Positions 1 through 7,109 of a stretch of 36,508 nt of DNA are shown here, piece after piece. Below the pieces are notes generated by a model. It was given only the letters and a program-made list of their open reading frames with translations. It was not told the DNA's origin and did no database searches. Positions within the stretch are counted from its first letter, which is position 1; every line of letters begins with the position of its first letter. The stretch covers positions 1 through 36,508 of the forward strand of contig JANQKS010000083.1 of assembly GCA_028281005.1 (NCBI GenBank), written 5' to 3'. Position numbers and translations under genes: made by a program. The DNA comes from Pseudomonadales bacterium. Its GTDB lineage: Bacteria > Pseudomonadota > Gammaproteobacteria > Pseudomonadales > Azotimanducaceae.

Positions 1-294
1 CTGTGCATACAGTGAGCAGATTTGTTCACCTAGGGTGGTGTCGAACGGTACCAAGTGTTTGTTTTGCATGAGGTTTCTCATAGAAAATCGAAGCCTCATC
101 ATACCAAAATACTGGTTATATATACAGTATTAGATATAGATATTTCCGGTGAAAAAAGGACTGCGATGATTAGGGCCTTCGCTTTTTATCTTTAAAGCTC
201 GCAGTGAGATATGACACTGTTTCAGTAGATTCGCGGGTAAAAGGTCTTCGATAGACTCAAGCATTCTTTAAATGCATACGGGACGGTGAACGCC
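1..294. other. AT-rich stretch with no recognised gene
   Basis: I see no convincing open reading frame here on either strand. The part around 100-150 is AT-rich with several TATA-like steps. It lies downstream of the broken DUF4062 gene and could hold the end of another decayed element, but nothing supports a specific call. Confidence 0.4.
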
Positions 295-1283
295 CTAATG
301 AGTTTGTTGGTCCTCGACGGAATGTCCACGCATTCGTCTGACTGACGCGAGAATATTGTCTACCGTCGCGATGGTTGCGGAAATCTCACCTAACATCTTG
401 TTTAACTGGCGAACAGCTAGTCGTTTCGATTTGTTTAAGCTAGTGGTTAATTTGGGGAGTTTTGTGAGCGTTTCTCTGAATTCAATAAGGCCTTGTTCAA
501 CGCCAGGAAGTGTTACCGAAAAAGAAACAAGTCCTACCTCCAAATCCTCAAGTTGATTCGGATCCTGAAATTCTTCATATAGCGATAATGCGTTGCTTAG
601 GGCATCAAAAGCATCTGTCCTGACCTGGGAGTAGGAAGTAATATGCTTTTCTATGTTTCGAGCAAACTGCTCGATGTTCTCTCTTCATCGGATCTTTTGT
701 GTTCTGAAACCGAATCGGATTTCTGGGAGTCTTTTATGGACTCGATTGCGCTGCTAGCGAACTTTTGGATAAGGCTTGCAAGATGGGCACGCAGTGATTG
801 CTCAAAAATCATTGCGTCGTTGAATGTGGAATACAACCCCCCTTTTTCTGACAGAGTCTCGCGAAACTGAATTACTTGTTCGAGTTGGTGTGGATCTACT
901 TTTGATGGAGGGATTCCAGCGTCCTTAAAATAGAACATAATCTCCACAGATCCTGAATCCTGCACAAAGCGGTCGAAAGCGTGTTCAAACTCTTCTAACG
1001 TTCCTGAGCCAGCCCTTGGCGTGGGTGAACCGATCCGCCCCCAAAGGAATCCGATGAAAACGTCGTAATCAGCAAGGAGCTGCGAATTGAGCACGTCCTG
1101 AGGGTCTTGTCCAAAACCGGGTCGTGCGGCTGATTCCCACCGAAGAAGATCCATTCGGATCCCAAACTCCCGACTCCATGTTGCATTTAGTTCTGTAACA
1201 ACGCTTTCACAAATATCTCGCTCTTCTGCTACATCAGATGGAGACGAGAGGAACAGTGTGATGATGGTTTCGGTGCGAGGCAT
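295..1283 (-). pseudogene. DUF4062-domain protein, frameshifted
   Basis: The N-terminal half (1283 down to 651) encodes a DUF4062 domain: the start carries the family hallmark LFLSSPSDVAEER, followed by a DYDVFIGFLWGRIG strand-loop. DUF4062 is usually the N-terminal domain of STAND/NACHT-type signalling or defence proteins. The frame hits a stop at 651-653, but an overlapping frame stays open from about 680 down to 295. That second frame reads as charged helical sequence (for example NIEQFARNIEKHITSY), continuous in style with the upstream part. Removing one GA from the GAGAGA run (plus-strand CT run at about 678-684) joins the two into one protein of about 330 residues. No NTPase domain follows, so even the restored protein would be a short member. 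It is either a pseudogene, a sequencing error in the dinucleotide run, or a phase-variable gene; the sequence alone cannot decide. Confidence 0.7.
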
Positions 1284-1432
1284 TTTGGCCTAATCCTTTT
1301 ATCCCACTGAATTGATTACGAAAGGGCATTTTGAATAGGACCAGCCTCGGTCAAGCTATTTTTAACCACTCGCACCCAGCGTGTTTACGCTGTTGGAACG
1401 GATCGGCGGAAAACGACAAATTCTAACGTAAA

Positions 1433-1636
1433 CTAGTCTTCGAGGATCGACTTGAACCGTGAGTCATACTGAACCCCCAATCCTCCAAAGGCACGCTGAA
1501 GTACTTGTTTGAAAGGACCTGTTGCATCAGGCTGCCTTCTTTTATACAACCGAGCGCTCAATCTATGGACATCGACCACCAGAGGCTGCGAGCTAGCGCC
1601 CCTCACCGTGGAGCACTTAGACACTTCGTTTAACAT
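1433..1636 (-). CDS. possible small ORF or gene remnant, unknown
   Basis: A 67-codon frame beginning with ATG at 1636 and ending in FKSILED. I do not recognise a family. Its start lies 5 nt from the start of the divergent membrane-protein frame at 1641. The composition is protein-like (GPFKQVLQRAFGG) but there is no clear ribosome binding site. It may be a remnant of a decayed gene. Confidence 0.2.
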   Translation of the reverse strand: MLNEVSKCSTVRGASSQPLVVDVHRLSARLYKRRQPDATGPFKQVLQRAFGGLGVQYDSRFKSILED

Positions 1637-1640
1637 TTGG

Positions 1641-1924
1641 ATGTTAGGGACGTTTGCTGTCCTGGTTACGATTCACTTGGTCTGGCGCTACTTGAAACGT
1701 CGAGCACTGGTGGTTACTGCGGTGATGTCTTCGCTGTTTTCCCGCTGTACTTGGCGCGGATTGTTGATCCTGGCACCTTGGCGATTGCCTACATGGAACA
1801 AACAGCCCCTGATGTAATAGTCTTCAGCCCATTGAATGGTCTTTTGCGTCTAGTACTTTTCACGGTAGGCACAGCCGCCACTGTGTATTTCATTTTCCGC
1901 TCTTCCAAAGAAGATCGGGTGTGA
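1641..1924 (+). pseudogene. small three-helix membrane protein, frameshifted
   Basis: Two overlapping frames make sense only together. From ATG 1641 one frame gives a hydrophobic helix (MLGTFAVLVTIHLVW), a basic turn (RYLKRR) and the start of a second helix. At the TTTTCCC run (about 1737-1743) the coding potential moves to another frame, which continues with PLYLARIVDPG, a loop, and a third helix (LLRLVLFTVGTAATVYFIF) before TGA at 1922. Adding one T in the run would restore a protein of about 95 residues with three membrane segments. I do not recognise a family. The break may be real decay or a homopolymer error; the neighbouring DUF4062 gene is also frameshifted. Confidence 0.45.
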
Positions 1925-2080
1925 TCAACAAACAACAATCTACTGCCGTCGGCGCCACGTGCGCCGCACTTCTACTTACATGAAACTGATCAGTGGCTGA
2001 TGTTGCCTTACGAGGTCAGCGGTTTGACGCTGGAAGAAGTTAAGACGCACAAACCTCTCCTGCTGCCGCTGATGCAGTAG
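1925..2080 (+). other. possible coding remnant after the membrane-protein stop
   Basis: The frame that ended at TGA 1922-1924 stays open for another 51 codons to TAG 2078-2080. Its second half reads like real protein (HETDQWLMLPYEV, then SGLTLEEVKTHKP), but it has no start codon near its beginning and no recognised domain. It may be the tail of a degraded gene. A 6-bp GC hairpin with a 5-nt loop lies at 1950-1966. Confidence 0.25.
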
Positions 2081-2107
2081 CGATTTCAACAGCCCGGCGT
2101 CAGGGGT

Positions 2108-2326
2108 TTACAAGAACTTCCTCACTAGGCTGATCAGCGCGGACAGCACCACGGAGATGATAATCATCGACATGAGCGGGAAGTAGAACTGGGATCCCTC
2201 GCGTTTAATGTGGATGTCACCGGGCAAATTGCCAAACCAGCCAAAGATGCCGGTTTTTGCCACGATACCGGCGATCAGCAGGAACACACCCAAGAAGATC
2301 AGCCAGTTGCCTATAGAATTTTGCAT
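2108..2326 (-). CDS. DUF2905 family small membrane protein
   Basis: A 72-residue protein starting at ATG 2326. An in-frame upstream start would only add an unlikely polar leader. It has the DUF2905 layout: an N-terminal membrane helix (WLIFLGVFLLIAGIVAKTG), the central motif FGNLPGDIHIKREGSQFYFPL, and a second C-terminal helix. The family is of unknown function and found in the inner membrane. The gene is transcribed away from the operon that starts at 2390, so the 63-bp gap should hold divergent promoters. Confidence 0.85.
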   Translation of the reverse strand: MQNSIGNWLIFLGVFLLIAGIVAKTGIFGWFGNLPGDIHIKREGSQFYFPLMSMIIISVVLSALISLVRKFL

Positions 2327-2389
2327 GATGTGTGTATTCTCGCACGACACACTCCACAACCGCACGCTTGTGAAAGACCTGGGGAAAAC

Positions 2390-2839
2390 ATGATCGATCT
2401 GGACGTGGCAACTAACGACAACGAGCGTTTAGCGCTGGGCATATTCAAAGCCATGGAAGACGGTACTTTGCCGCAAGCGCTTGAAACTCTGTGCAGCGCT
2501 GACTTTGAGTGGGCAAACTCCGGCTTGCCGACGTTGCACGGGCGCCAGGCGGTGCTCGATCACATGGCCCAAGGCGGCTTTGCGGCGGTGGTGCCGATCT
2601 TAAAAGACATGACCGCGTTCAGTGCAGATCTCCTGCACATCGCCAGCCGTGACAACGTCGTGTTTACCGAACGCATAGATCATCATTGGGATGCCCAAGG
2701 CCGGGATTTAATGACCCCACACATCGCGGGGGTGATCGAGATCCGCGACGGCAAAATATGTGCGCTGCGGGATTTTTACGACGCGGTCTGTTATCAGCAA
2801 GAGCCGCTAGAGCGGGTAGAGCCGGCTGAGTCGGCCTAA
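2390..2839 (+). CDS. SnoaL / limonene-epoxide-hydrolase-like protein
   Basis: A 149-residue protein with the NTF2-like fold: an N-terminal helix (NERLALGIFKAMEDG), then LHGRQAVLDHM and a C-terminal sheet ending EIRDGKICALRDFYD, which is the typical end of SnoaL/LEH proteins. Family members are small cyclases, isomerases or epoxide hydrolases, or non-catalytic ligand binders, so the substrate is unknown. The start at ATG 2390 is preceded by a GGGGAAA ribosome-binding sequence. The frame is open further upstream, but that part overlaps the divergent DUF2905 gene. It is the first gene of a tightly packed operon: the next start lies 2 nt after its stop. Confidence 0.75.
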   Translation: MIDLDVATNDNERLALGIFKAMEDGTLPQALETLCSADFEWANSGLPTLHGRQAVLDHMAQGGFAAVVPILKDMTAFSADLLHIASRDNVVFTERIDHHWDAQGRDLMTPHIAGVIEIRDGKICALRDFYDAVCYQQEPLERVEPAESA

Positions 2840-2841
2840 CG

Positions 2842-3324
2842 ATGAGTTTGATTACACCCCAGCCGGCCGCCTCAGAGCTCGAGGGAATACTGAAACATCG
2901 CCCGGAGCTGCTCGAAAAGTACCGCACGTTTTATCTGAGTTTTTGGCACGACGGTCTGGTACCGCGGCGGGTGTTGGAGTTGTGCCGGCGCCGTGTGGCG
3001 CACATACAGGGTTGTGAGGCCGAACTCGCTTTGTCGGATCCACAGACGCGGCTCAGCCCGGCCGAAGAAACTGCCCTTGCGCAAGGTGATTTCGCGTCAT
3101 TTAGCGCAGCCGAGCAAAGCGCCTTGGTGTTAGCGGAGTCGATGCCGAATGGCGTACATTATATTTCAGACGAAGAAGTTAAGAGGGCGGCGCGTGAGTT
3201 GGGTGAGCCCGCTTGCGTGGCTTTGTTAACCGCGTTGTCTTTTATGGACGTAAACTGCCGTTTAAAAATTGTGTTAGGCGCTGACGTTGCGCCCGGTAGT
3301 TTGCACGACGATATTCTTAACTAA
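2842..3324 (+). CDS. AhpD/carboxymuconolactone decarboxylase-like protein lacking CxxC
   Basis: A 160-residue all-helical protein of the CMD/AhpD-like type (YRTFYLSFWHDGLVPRRVLELCRRRVAHIQGCEAE). In active AhpD-like proteins this place holds a CxxC thiol pair; here only the first cysteine (C58) remains and the second is glutamate (E61). The protein is a clear paralogue of its downstream neighbour: FYLSFWHDGLVPRRVLEL matches the downstream FFDLYAEFWQRGVVGAEIKEM, and both share an EADSAVLALTDAL-like region. It may be a non-redox partner subunit or use a different chemistry. It starts 2 nt after the preceding stop, so translation is probably coupled. Confidence 0.8.
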   Translation: MSLITPQPAASELEGILKHRPELLEKYRTFYLSFWHDGLVPRRVLELCRRRVAHIQGCEAELALSDPQTRLSPAEETALAQGDFASFSAAEQSALVLAESMPNGVHYISDEEVKRAARELGEPACVALLTALSFMDVNCRLKIVLGADVAPGSLHDDILN

Positions 3325-3343
3325 AGCAGATTTGTAGAATAGC

Positions 3344-3856
3344 ATGTCGACCATACCTAGAATCTCTTCAGCCATCGTCGGTCAAGCGGAAGATTTCGCC
3401 TCGGTTACCGCCCACGCACCGGACATGATTGCGCGGTTTTTTGATCTTTATGCGGAGTTCTGGCAGCGCGGTGTGGTGGGGGCCGAAATCAAGGAAATGA
3501 CCCGCCTGCGTAACGCCAGAATTACGGACTGTGGATACTGAAAAAACGTGCGTTTTGACTCTGCCCGTGCGGCAGGGCTGGATGAAGGTAAGGCGGATTT
3601 GATTGAAGACGGTTATGCGCAGCAGTTGTCCGAGGCGGACAGCGCGGTGTTGGCGTTGACCGATGCGTTAATCGGTATTCCTGGGCCGATGCCGGAATCA
3701 CTACAGCAGCAACTGCGGGGACATTACAGCGAGGCGGAGCTGGCGGAGTTGGTGCTTGGGGTAGGTTTGTTTTTGGGCATGTCCAAAGTGCTGATTTCGT
3801 TGGGCTTGGAGCCGGAATCGATGCCCGTTACCGTGATTCCAACGCCGGGTGCTTAA
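3344..3856 (+). CDS. AhpD-like selenoprotein (CxxU), in-frame TGA at 3539-3541
   Basis: Two same-frame segments (3344-3538 and 3542-3856) are separated only by a single TGA. Read through as selenocysteine they give one 170-residue CMD/AhpD-like protein. The local sequence is RNARITDCGY-U-KNVRF with Sec at residue 66, so TGA replaces the second cysteine of the family's CxxC redox motif (C63-G-Y-U66). The residues after it (DSARAAGLDEG) continue the family pattern without a break. A hairpin at 3559-3577 fits a bacterial SECIS. AhpD-like proteins relay electrons in peroxide reduction, and AhpD-like selenoproteins have been reported from marine metagenomes. Start ATG 3344 has only a weak ribosome binding site. 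The next gene starts 3 nt after the stop. The alternative is a simple nonsense mutation, which the position of TGA and the hairpin make unlikely. SelA/SelB/SelC are not in this window. Confidence 0.85.
3559..3577 (+). promoter_or_regulatory. putative bacterial SECIS hairpin
   Basis: A 7-bp stem (CTCTGCC pairing with GGCAGGG, including one U-G pair) closes a 5-nt loop CGTGC at 3566-3570. The loop begins 24 nt after the TGA at 3539-3541. The bSECIS rules ask for a loop about 16-37 nt from UGA, a short stem and a G among the first two loop bases; all are met. It would recruit SelB to insert selenocysteine. Confidence 0.75.
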
Positions 3857-3859
3857 CTT

Positions 3860-5428
3860 TTGGCGTACAACAGTCAGCAGCCTTATCCTTCTCAGCGCGC
3901 CCCGGTAGCAGCGGACAATCTGGTTGCCACGTCACAACCGTTGGCAACCCAGGCTGGCTTGTCGGCATTAGCTCGTGGTGGCAATGCGGTGGACGCGGCA
4001 TTGGCCAGCGCCATTACCCTGACGGTGGTTGAACCCAACAACAATGGGGTGGGCAGTGATGCCTTCTGTATCCTCTGGGACGGTGACGAGCTAGTGGGCC
4101 TCAATGCATCGGGGTGCTCACCGGCGGCCTGGTCATTAGATCGTTTTGCCGGGCGTGAGCGGATGCCAAACCTGGGGTGGGACAGCGTGACGGTGCCAGG
4201 CGCGGTGAGCGCGTGGGTTGCCTTGTCGGACCGTTATGGGCAGCTGCCGTTTGCGGACCTGTTTGTCGATGCCATTGGTTATGCGGCGAACGGATTTCAT
4301 GTAGGCCCTAAGTCAGCACACTACTGGCAGATACTGGAGCCGCACTACAAAGATTTTCCAGCCTTTGTTGAGCACTTCATGCCGCCGCCGGCCGCCGGAG
4401 AGCGTTTTCGTCGGCCCGAGTTGGCACGCACTTTGGATCTGATTGCGGCCAGCAAAGGTGAGGCGTTTTATCGTGGTGAGTTGGCGGATGCCATGGCGGC
4501 TTGTGCGGCGCGCGAAGGTGGCGCCATGACCAAGCAAGACCTCGAAGCGCATGCCTGTTTTTGGCTGGCACCCAGCGAGATCTCTTACCGCGATGTTACT
4601 TTGCATGAAATTCCGCCGAACGGTCAGGGATTGGCGGCGCAGATCGCCTTGGGCATGCTGCGTCATCTGCCCGCTGCAGAAGTGGATTCCGCGCTATGGG
4701 TGCACCAGCAGGTCGAGGCAATGAAAATTGCCATCCGCGCTGCGTTTCAACATTTTGCCGATCCTTGCGCCATGCGCATCAGCGTTGAAGAATTGTTAGA
4801 CGCGGGCATGCTTGCGCAGATGGCGGCGTCCATCGGTGAACGCGCCGCGCCACTGCCTCCGGCTGAGCTCCCGGTGGGGGCCGACACGGTCTACCTGACC
4901 ACGGCGGACGCCAGCGGCATGATGGTGTCTTACATTCAATCCAACTTTATGGCGTTTGGTTCGGGTGTGGTGATCCCGGGTACTGGGATCAGTATGCAGA
5001 ACCGCGGCGCTGGGTTTGTCTTGGATCCACAACATCCCAATTGTGTGGGGCCGTCCAAGCGACCGTTCCATACCATTATCCCCGGCTTTGTTACCGCCGA
5101 GGCTCAGCCGCGCCTAAGTTTTGGGGTCATGGGTGGCCACATGCAGCATCAAGGCCATGTGCAGATGGTCACGCGCATATTTGATCACGGTCAAAATCCG
5201 CAAGCCGCGAGCGACGCGCCTCGCTGGCATGTGCACCCTGATTTTACGGTGAGCTTAGAGCAAGGTTATGCGGAAGAAGTGTGTCAAACGCTGCAGAACT
5301 GGGGGCATCAAGTTACCCTGGGTGGGCAGGAAAGCACTTATGGTGGGGCGCAGCTTATTTTGCGTACCGCTGATGGCTATGTGGGCGCATCCGACCATCG
5401 CAAGGAAGGTTATGTGGGCGGGTTTTAG
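3860..5428 (+). CDS. gamma-glutamyltransferase family protein
   Basis: A 522-residue Ntn-hydrolase of the gamma-glutamyltransferase (GGT) family. The N-terminal part carries the typical GLSALARGGNAVDAALA and EPNNNGVGSDAF. The autocatalytic cleavage site is around T343 (GADTVYLTTAD), and the C-terminal part has GSGVVIPGTGISMQNRG and KRPFHTIIPG. Canonical enzymes have TTH at the nucleophile; here it reads TVY, so cleavage of glutathione itself is not certain. No signal peptide is seen, unlike periplasmic E. coli Ggt. The start is a TTG 3 nt after the selenoprotein stop, so its translation probably depends on read-through of the upstream UGA. It may process gamma-glutamyl or glutathione conjugates made in the same pathway. 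Confidence 0.85.
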   Translation: MAYNSQQPYPSQRAPVAADNLVATSQPLATQAGLSALARGGNAVDAALASAITLTVVEPNNNGVGSDAFCILWDGDELVGLNASGCSPAAWSLDRFAGRERMPNLGWDSVTVPGAVSAWVALSDRYGQLPFADLFVDAIGYAANGFHVGPKSAHYWQILEPHYKDFPAFVEHFMPPPAAGERFRRPELARTLDLIAASKGEAFYRGELADAMAACAAREGGAMTKQDLEAHACFWLAPSEISYRDVTLHEIPPNGQGLAAQIALGMLRHLPAAEVDSALWVHQQVEAMKIAIRAAFQHFADPCAMRISVEELLDAGMLAQMAASIGERAAPLPPAELPVGADTVYLTTADASGMMVSYIQSNFMAFGSGVVIPGTGISMQNRGAGFVLDPQHPNCVGPSKRPFHTIIPGFVTAEAQPRLSFGVMGGHMQHQGHVQMVTRIFDHGQNPQAASDAPRWHVHPDFTVSLEQGYAEEVCQTLQNWGHQVTLGGQESTYGGAQLILRTADGYVGASDHRKEGYVGGF

Positions 5429-5475
5429 AGTTTAGCTACGATGGTGAAACCAAGAGGGAGGGTAGCGAGGGTAAC

Positions 5476-5904
5476 ATGCCGATAAAAAATGTATTTGCGG
5501 AAACCACCGCGCTAAAAGCCAACATCGAAAACCTGAGCGTGGTGCAACTGCAACAGGAAATGGCGGACAACGAAGATCTGTTGGTCATCGATTTGCGGGA
5601 AATCCAGGAGGTGGTGGACCTCGGCACCATTCCCGGCGCCAAACACGTGGCGCGCGGTATGCTGGAGTTTTGGGCGGATCCTGCCAGTCCTTATTACCGT
5701 GATTACTTTGGTGAACATAAACGCACGGTAACGTTTTGTGCGGGTGGTGGACGTTCAGTGTACGCCACGCTGGCTTTGCAAGACATGGGGTATACCGATG
5801 TGGCGCACTTAGAAACGGGCTTTAATGGCTGGCAAAAGGCCGGCGGCGAAGTGCAAGACGTAAGCGCCACCAGCCGCTGGGTGCGTCGGGATTCGCAAGA
5901 TTAG
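5476..5904 (+). CDS. rhodanese-like domain protein
   Basis: A 142-residue single rhodanese domain. The N-terminal half holds LLVIDLREIQEVVDLGTIPGAKHVARG, and the active-site loop is TFCAGGGRSVYATLAL with the catalytic cysteine present, followed by GYTDVAHLETGFNGWQKAGG. Such proteins carry a persulfide and transfer sulfane sulfur to acceptors such as cyanide or thiols. There is no signal peptide, so it is probably cytoplasmic. Start ATG 5476 follows a purine-rich ribosome-binding region. It sits in the operon with the GGT homologue and the AhpD-like pair, which points to thiol or sulfur chemistry. Confidence 0.9.
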   Translation: MPIKNVFAETTALKANIENLSVVQLQQEMADNEDLLVIDLREIQEVVDLGTIPGAKHVARGMLEFWADPASPYYRDYFGEHKRTVTFCAGGGRSVYATLALQDMGYTDVAHLETGFNGWQKAGGEVQDVSATSRWVRRDSQD

Positions 5905-5923
5905 GCGTGACACGGGAGCAGCA

Positions 5924-6961
5924 ATGAAATTTGACATGATGGTCGGCAACAACAGCTGGGCGGATACCGCTCAGCTTGCGCAAAACCTTCAGCAGCACGG
6001 TTTTTCCGGCATGCTGTTTACGGAAGCGGGCACCACGCCGTGGATGCAAATCACAGCGGCCGCCATGGCCGCACCTGAGCTGGAGTATTCCACCGGTATC
6101 GCGGTGGCTTTTCCGCGCAGTCCCATGATAGCGGCACAGATTGCCTGGGAGTTAGCCGCCAATACCCAGGGGCGTTTTCGGCTTGGCTTGGGCAGCCAGG
6201 TGAAAAGCCATGTAGAGCGTCGCTACAGCGCTGAGTTTGATAAACCGGCGCCGCAAATGCGCGATTACGTACAAGCCGTGCAAGCTTGCTTGCGCGCTTT
6301 CCGTGGTGAAGAAAAGCTTAATCACGCCGGCCCTTACTACCAGATGAATTATCTGCCGGGGCAGTGGGCGCCGCCGCGACACGATTACGAAACTGCGGTG
6401 AAGGTGGATATCTCCGCGGTGGGTCCCTATATGTGTCGCTTAGCCGGTGAGCTGTGTGATGGCGTACACGTACATCCCATGCACTCCATGCATTACATCG
6501 AAACTCGCCTGCTGCCCGCATTGGCTGAAGGGGCGGCAAAAGCCGGACGGGACGTGACGGCGGTGGATCTGATGATTCCCCTGTTTGCCGTACCCGGTGA
6601 TAGCCCGGAAGAACGCCAGGCGCTTACTCAACTGGCAAAAGTGCAAATTGGTTTCTACGGCTCCACCCCAAACTATGCGTTTCAGTTTGATGATCTTGGA
6701 TTCACGGGTACGACCGCAAAGCTGGGTGCATTGATGAAAGCGGGTGACTTCCAGGCCATGACCGACACCATCAGCGATGAAATGCTCGAACATTTTGCCG
6801 TCGTTGCAGCCTGGGACGATCTGGCGGACGCGCTTATCAAACGTTACCAAGGCACCGCGCGGCGGGTGGTGTCTTACCTCACGGCCGCGGATCTGGCCCG
6901 TCATCCAGACAATATGGGCCGCTGGGGTGAAGTGGCGCGGGCAGTGACGGCGGTGGGCTAA
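5924..6961 (+). CDS. LLM-class flavin/F420-dependent oxidoreductase
   Basis: A 345-residue protein of the luciferase-like monooxygenase superfamily (TIM barrel). Recognisable segments are the start MKFDMMVGNNSW, the strand EYSTGIAVAFPRSP, GRFRLGLGSQVKSHVERRY, and the C-terminal ERYQG-like KRYQGTARRVVSYL. It most resembles the F420-type branch (the TIGR03617-like group), although the cofactor (F420 or FMN) cannot be read from sequence. The substrate is unknown. It is the last gene of the SnoaL/AhpD/GGT/rhodanese operon, 20 nt downstream of the rhodanese gene, and is followed by a non-coding gap of 148 bp. Confidence 0.85.
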   Translation: MKFDMMVGNNSWADTAQLAQNLQQHGFSGMLFTEAGTTPWMQITAAAMAAPELEYSTGIAVAFPRSPMIAAQIAWELAANTQGRFRLGLGSQVKSHVERRYSAEFDKPAPQMRDYVQAVQACLRAFRGEEKLNHAGPYYQMNYLPGQWAPPRHDYETAVKVDISAVGPYMCRLAGELCDGVHVHPMHSMHYIETRLLPALAEGAAKAGRDVTAVDLMIPLFAVPGDSPEERQALTQLAKVQIGFYGSTPNYAFQFDDLGFTGTTAKLGALMKAGDFQAMTDTISDEMLEHFAVVAAWDDLADALIKRYQGTARRVVSYLTAADLARHPDNMGRWGEVARAVTAVG

Positions 6962-6996
6962 CATCGCTCATAGATATCCCAAAAGATACCGTAGAA

Positions 6997-7095
6997 ATGT
7001 CGCAAAATGCAGTTTTGCATGAACTAATTACTAATTGATACAAAATAGAGCTTAATAATTCGGCTGATAGGTTTAGTATGCGCGTTTTGCGACAT
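6997..7095. repeat. 11-bp inverted repeat upstream of cysD
   Basis: ATGTCGCAAAA at 6997-7007 is the exact reverse complement of TTTTGCGACAT at 7085-7095. A further TTTTGC at 7013-7018 can pair with the left arm to form a tight hairpin. The AT-rich sequence between the arms contains TTGATA near 7037 and TAATAATT near 7053. It occupies the only sizeable gap before the sulfate-activation operon, so it may be an operator or attenuation structure for cysDNC. Confidence 0.45.
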
Positions 7096-7109
7096 CACTG
7101 AGCCGATTT

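Noticed and set aside
1922-1966. A second possible selenocysteine TGA (1922-1924) with a GC hairpin downstream (1950-1966)
   Set aside because: The frame after TGA is open and the hairpin is at a similar distance, but there is no redox motif around the TGA, the loop (CACGT) lacks G at its first two positions, and the upstream frame is itself broken.
2210-2389. N-terminal extension of the SnoaL-like gene to 2210
   Set aside because: It lies antisense to the DUF2905 gene and has no family-like sequence; ATG 2390 with its ribosome binding site fits better.
6440-6964. Long minus-strand open frame of 174 codons
   Set aside because: It is the antisense shadow of the LLM oxidoreductase gene, which has full family motifs; the minus product has no recognisable domain.
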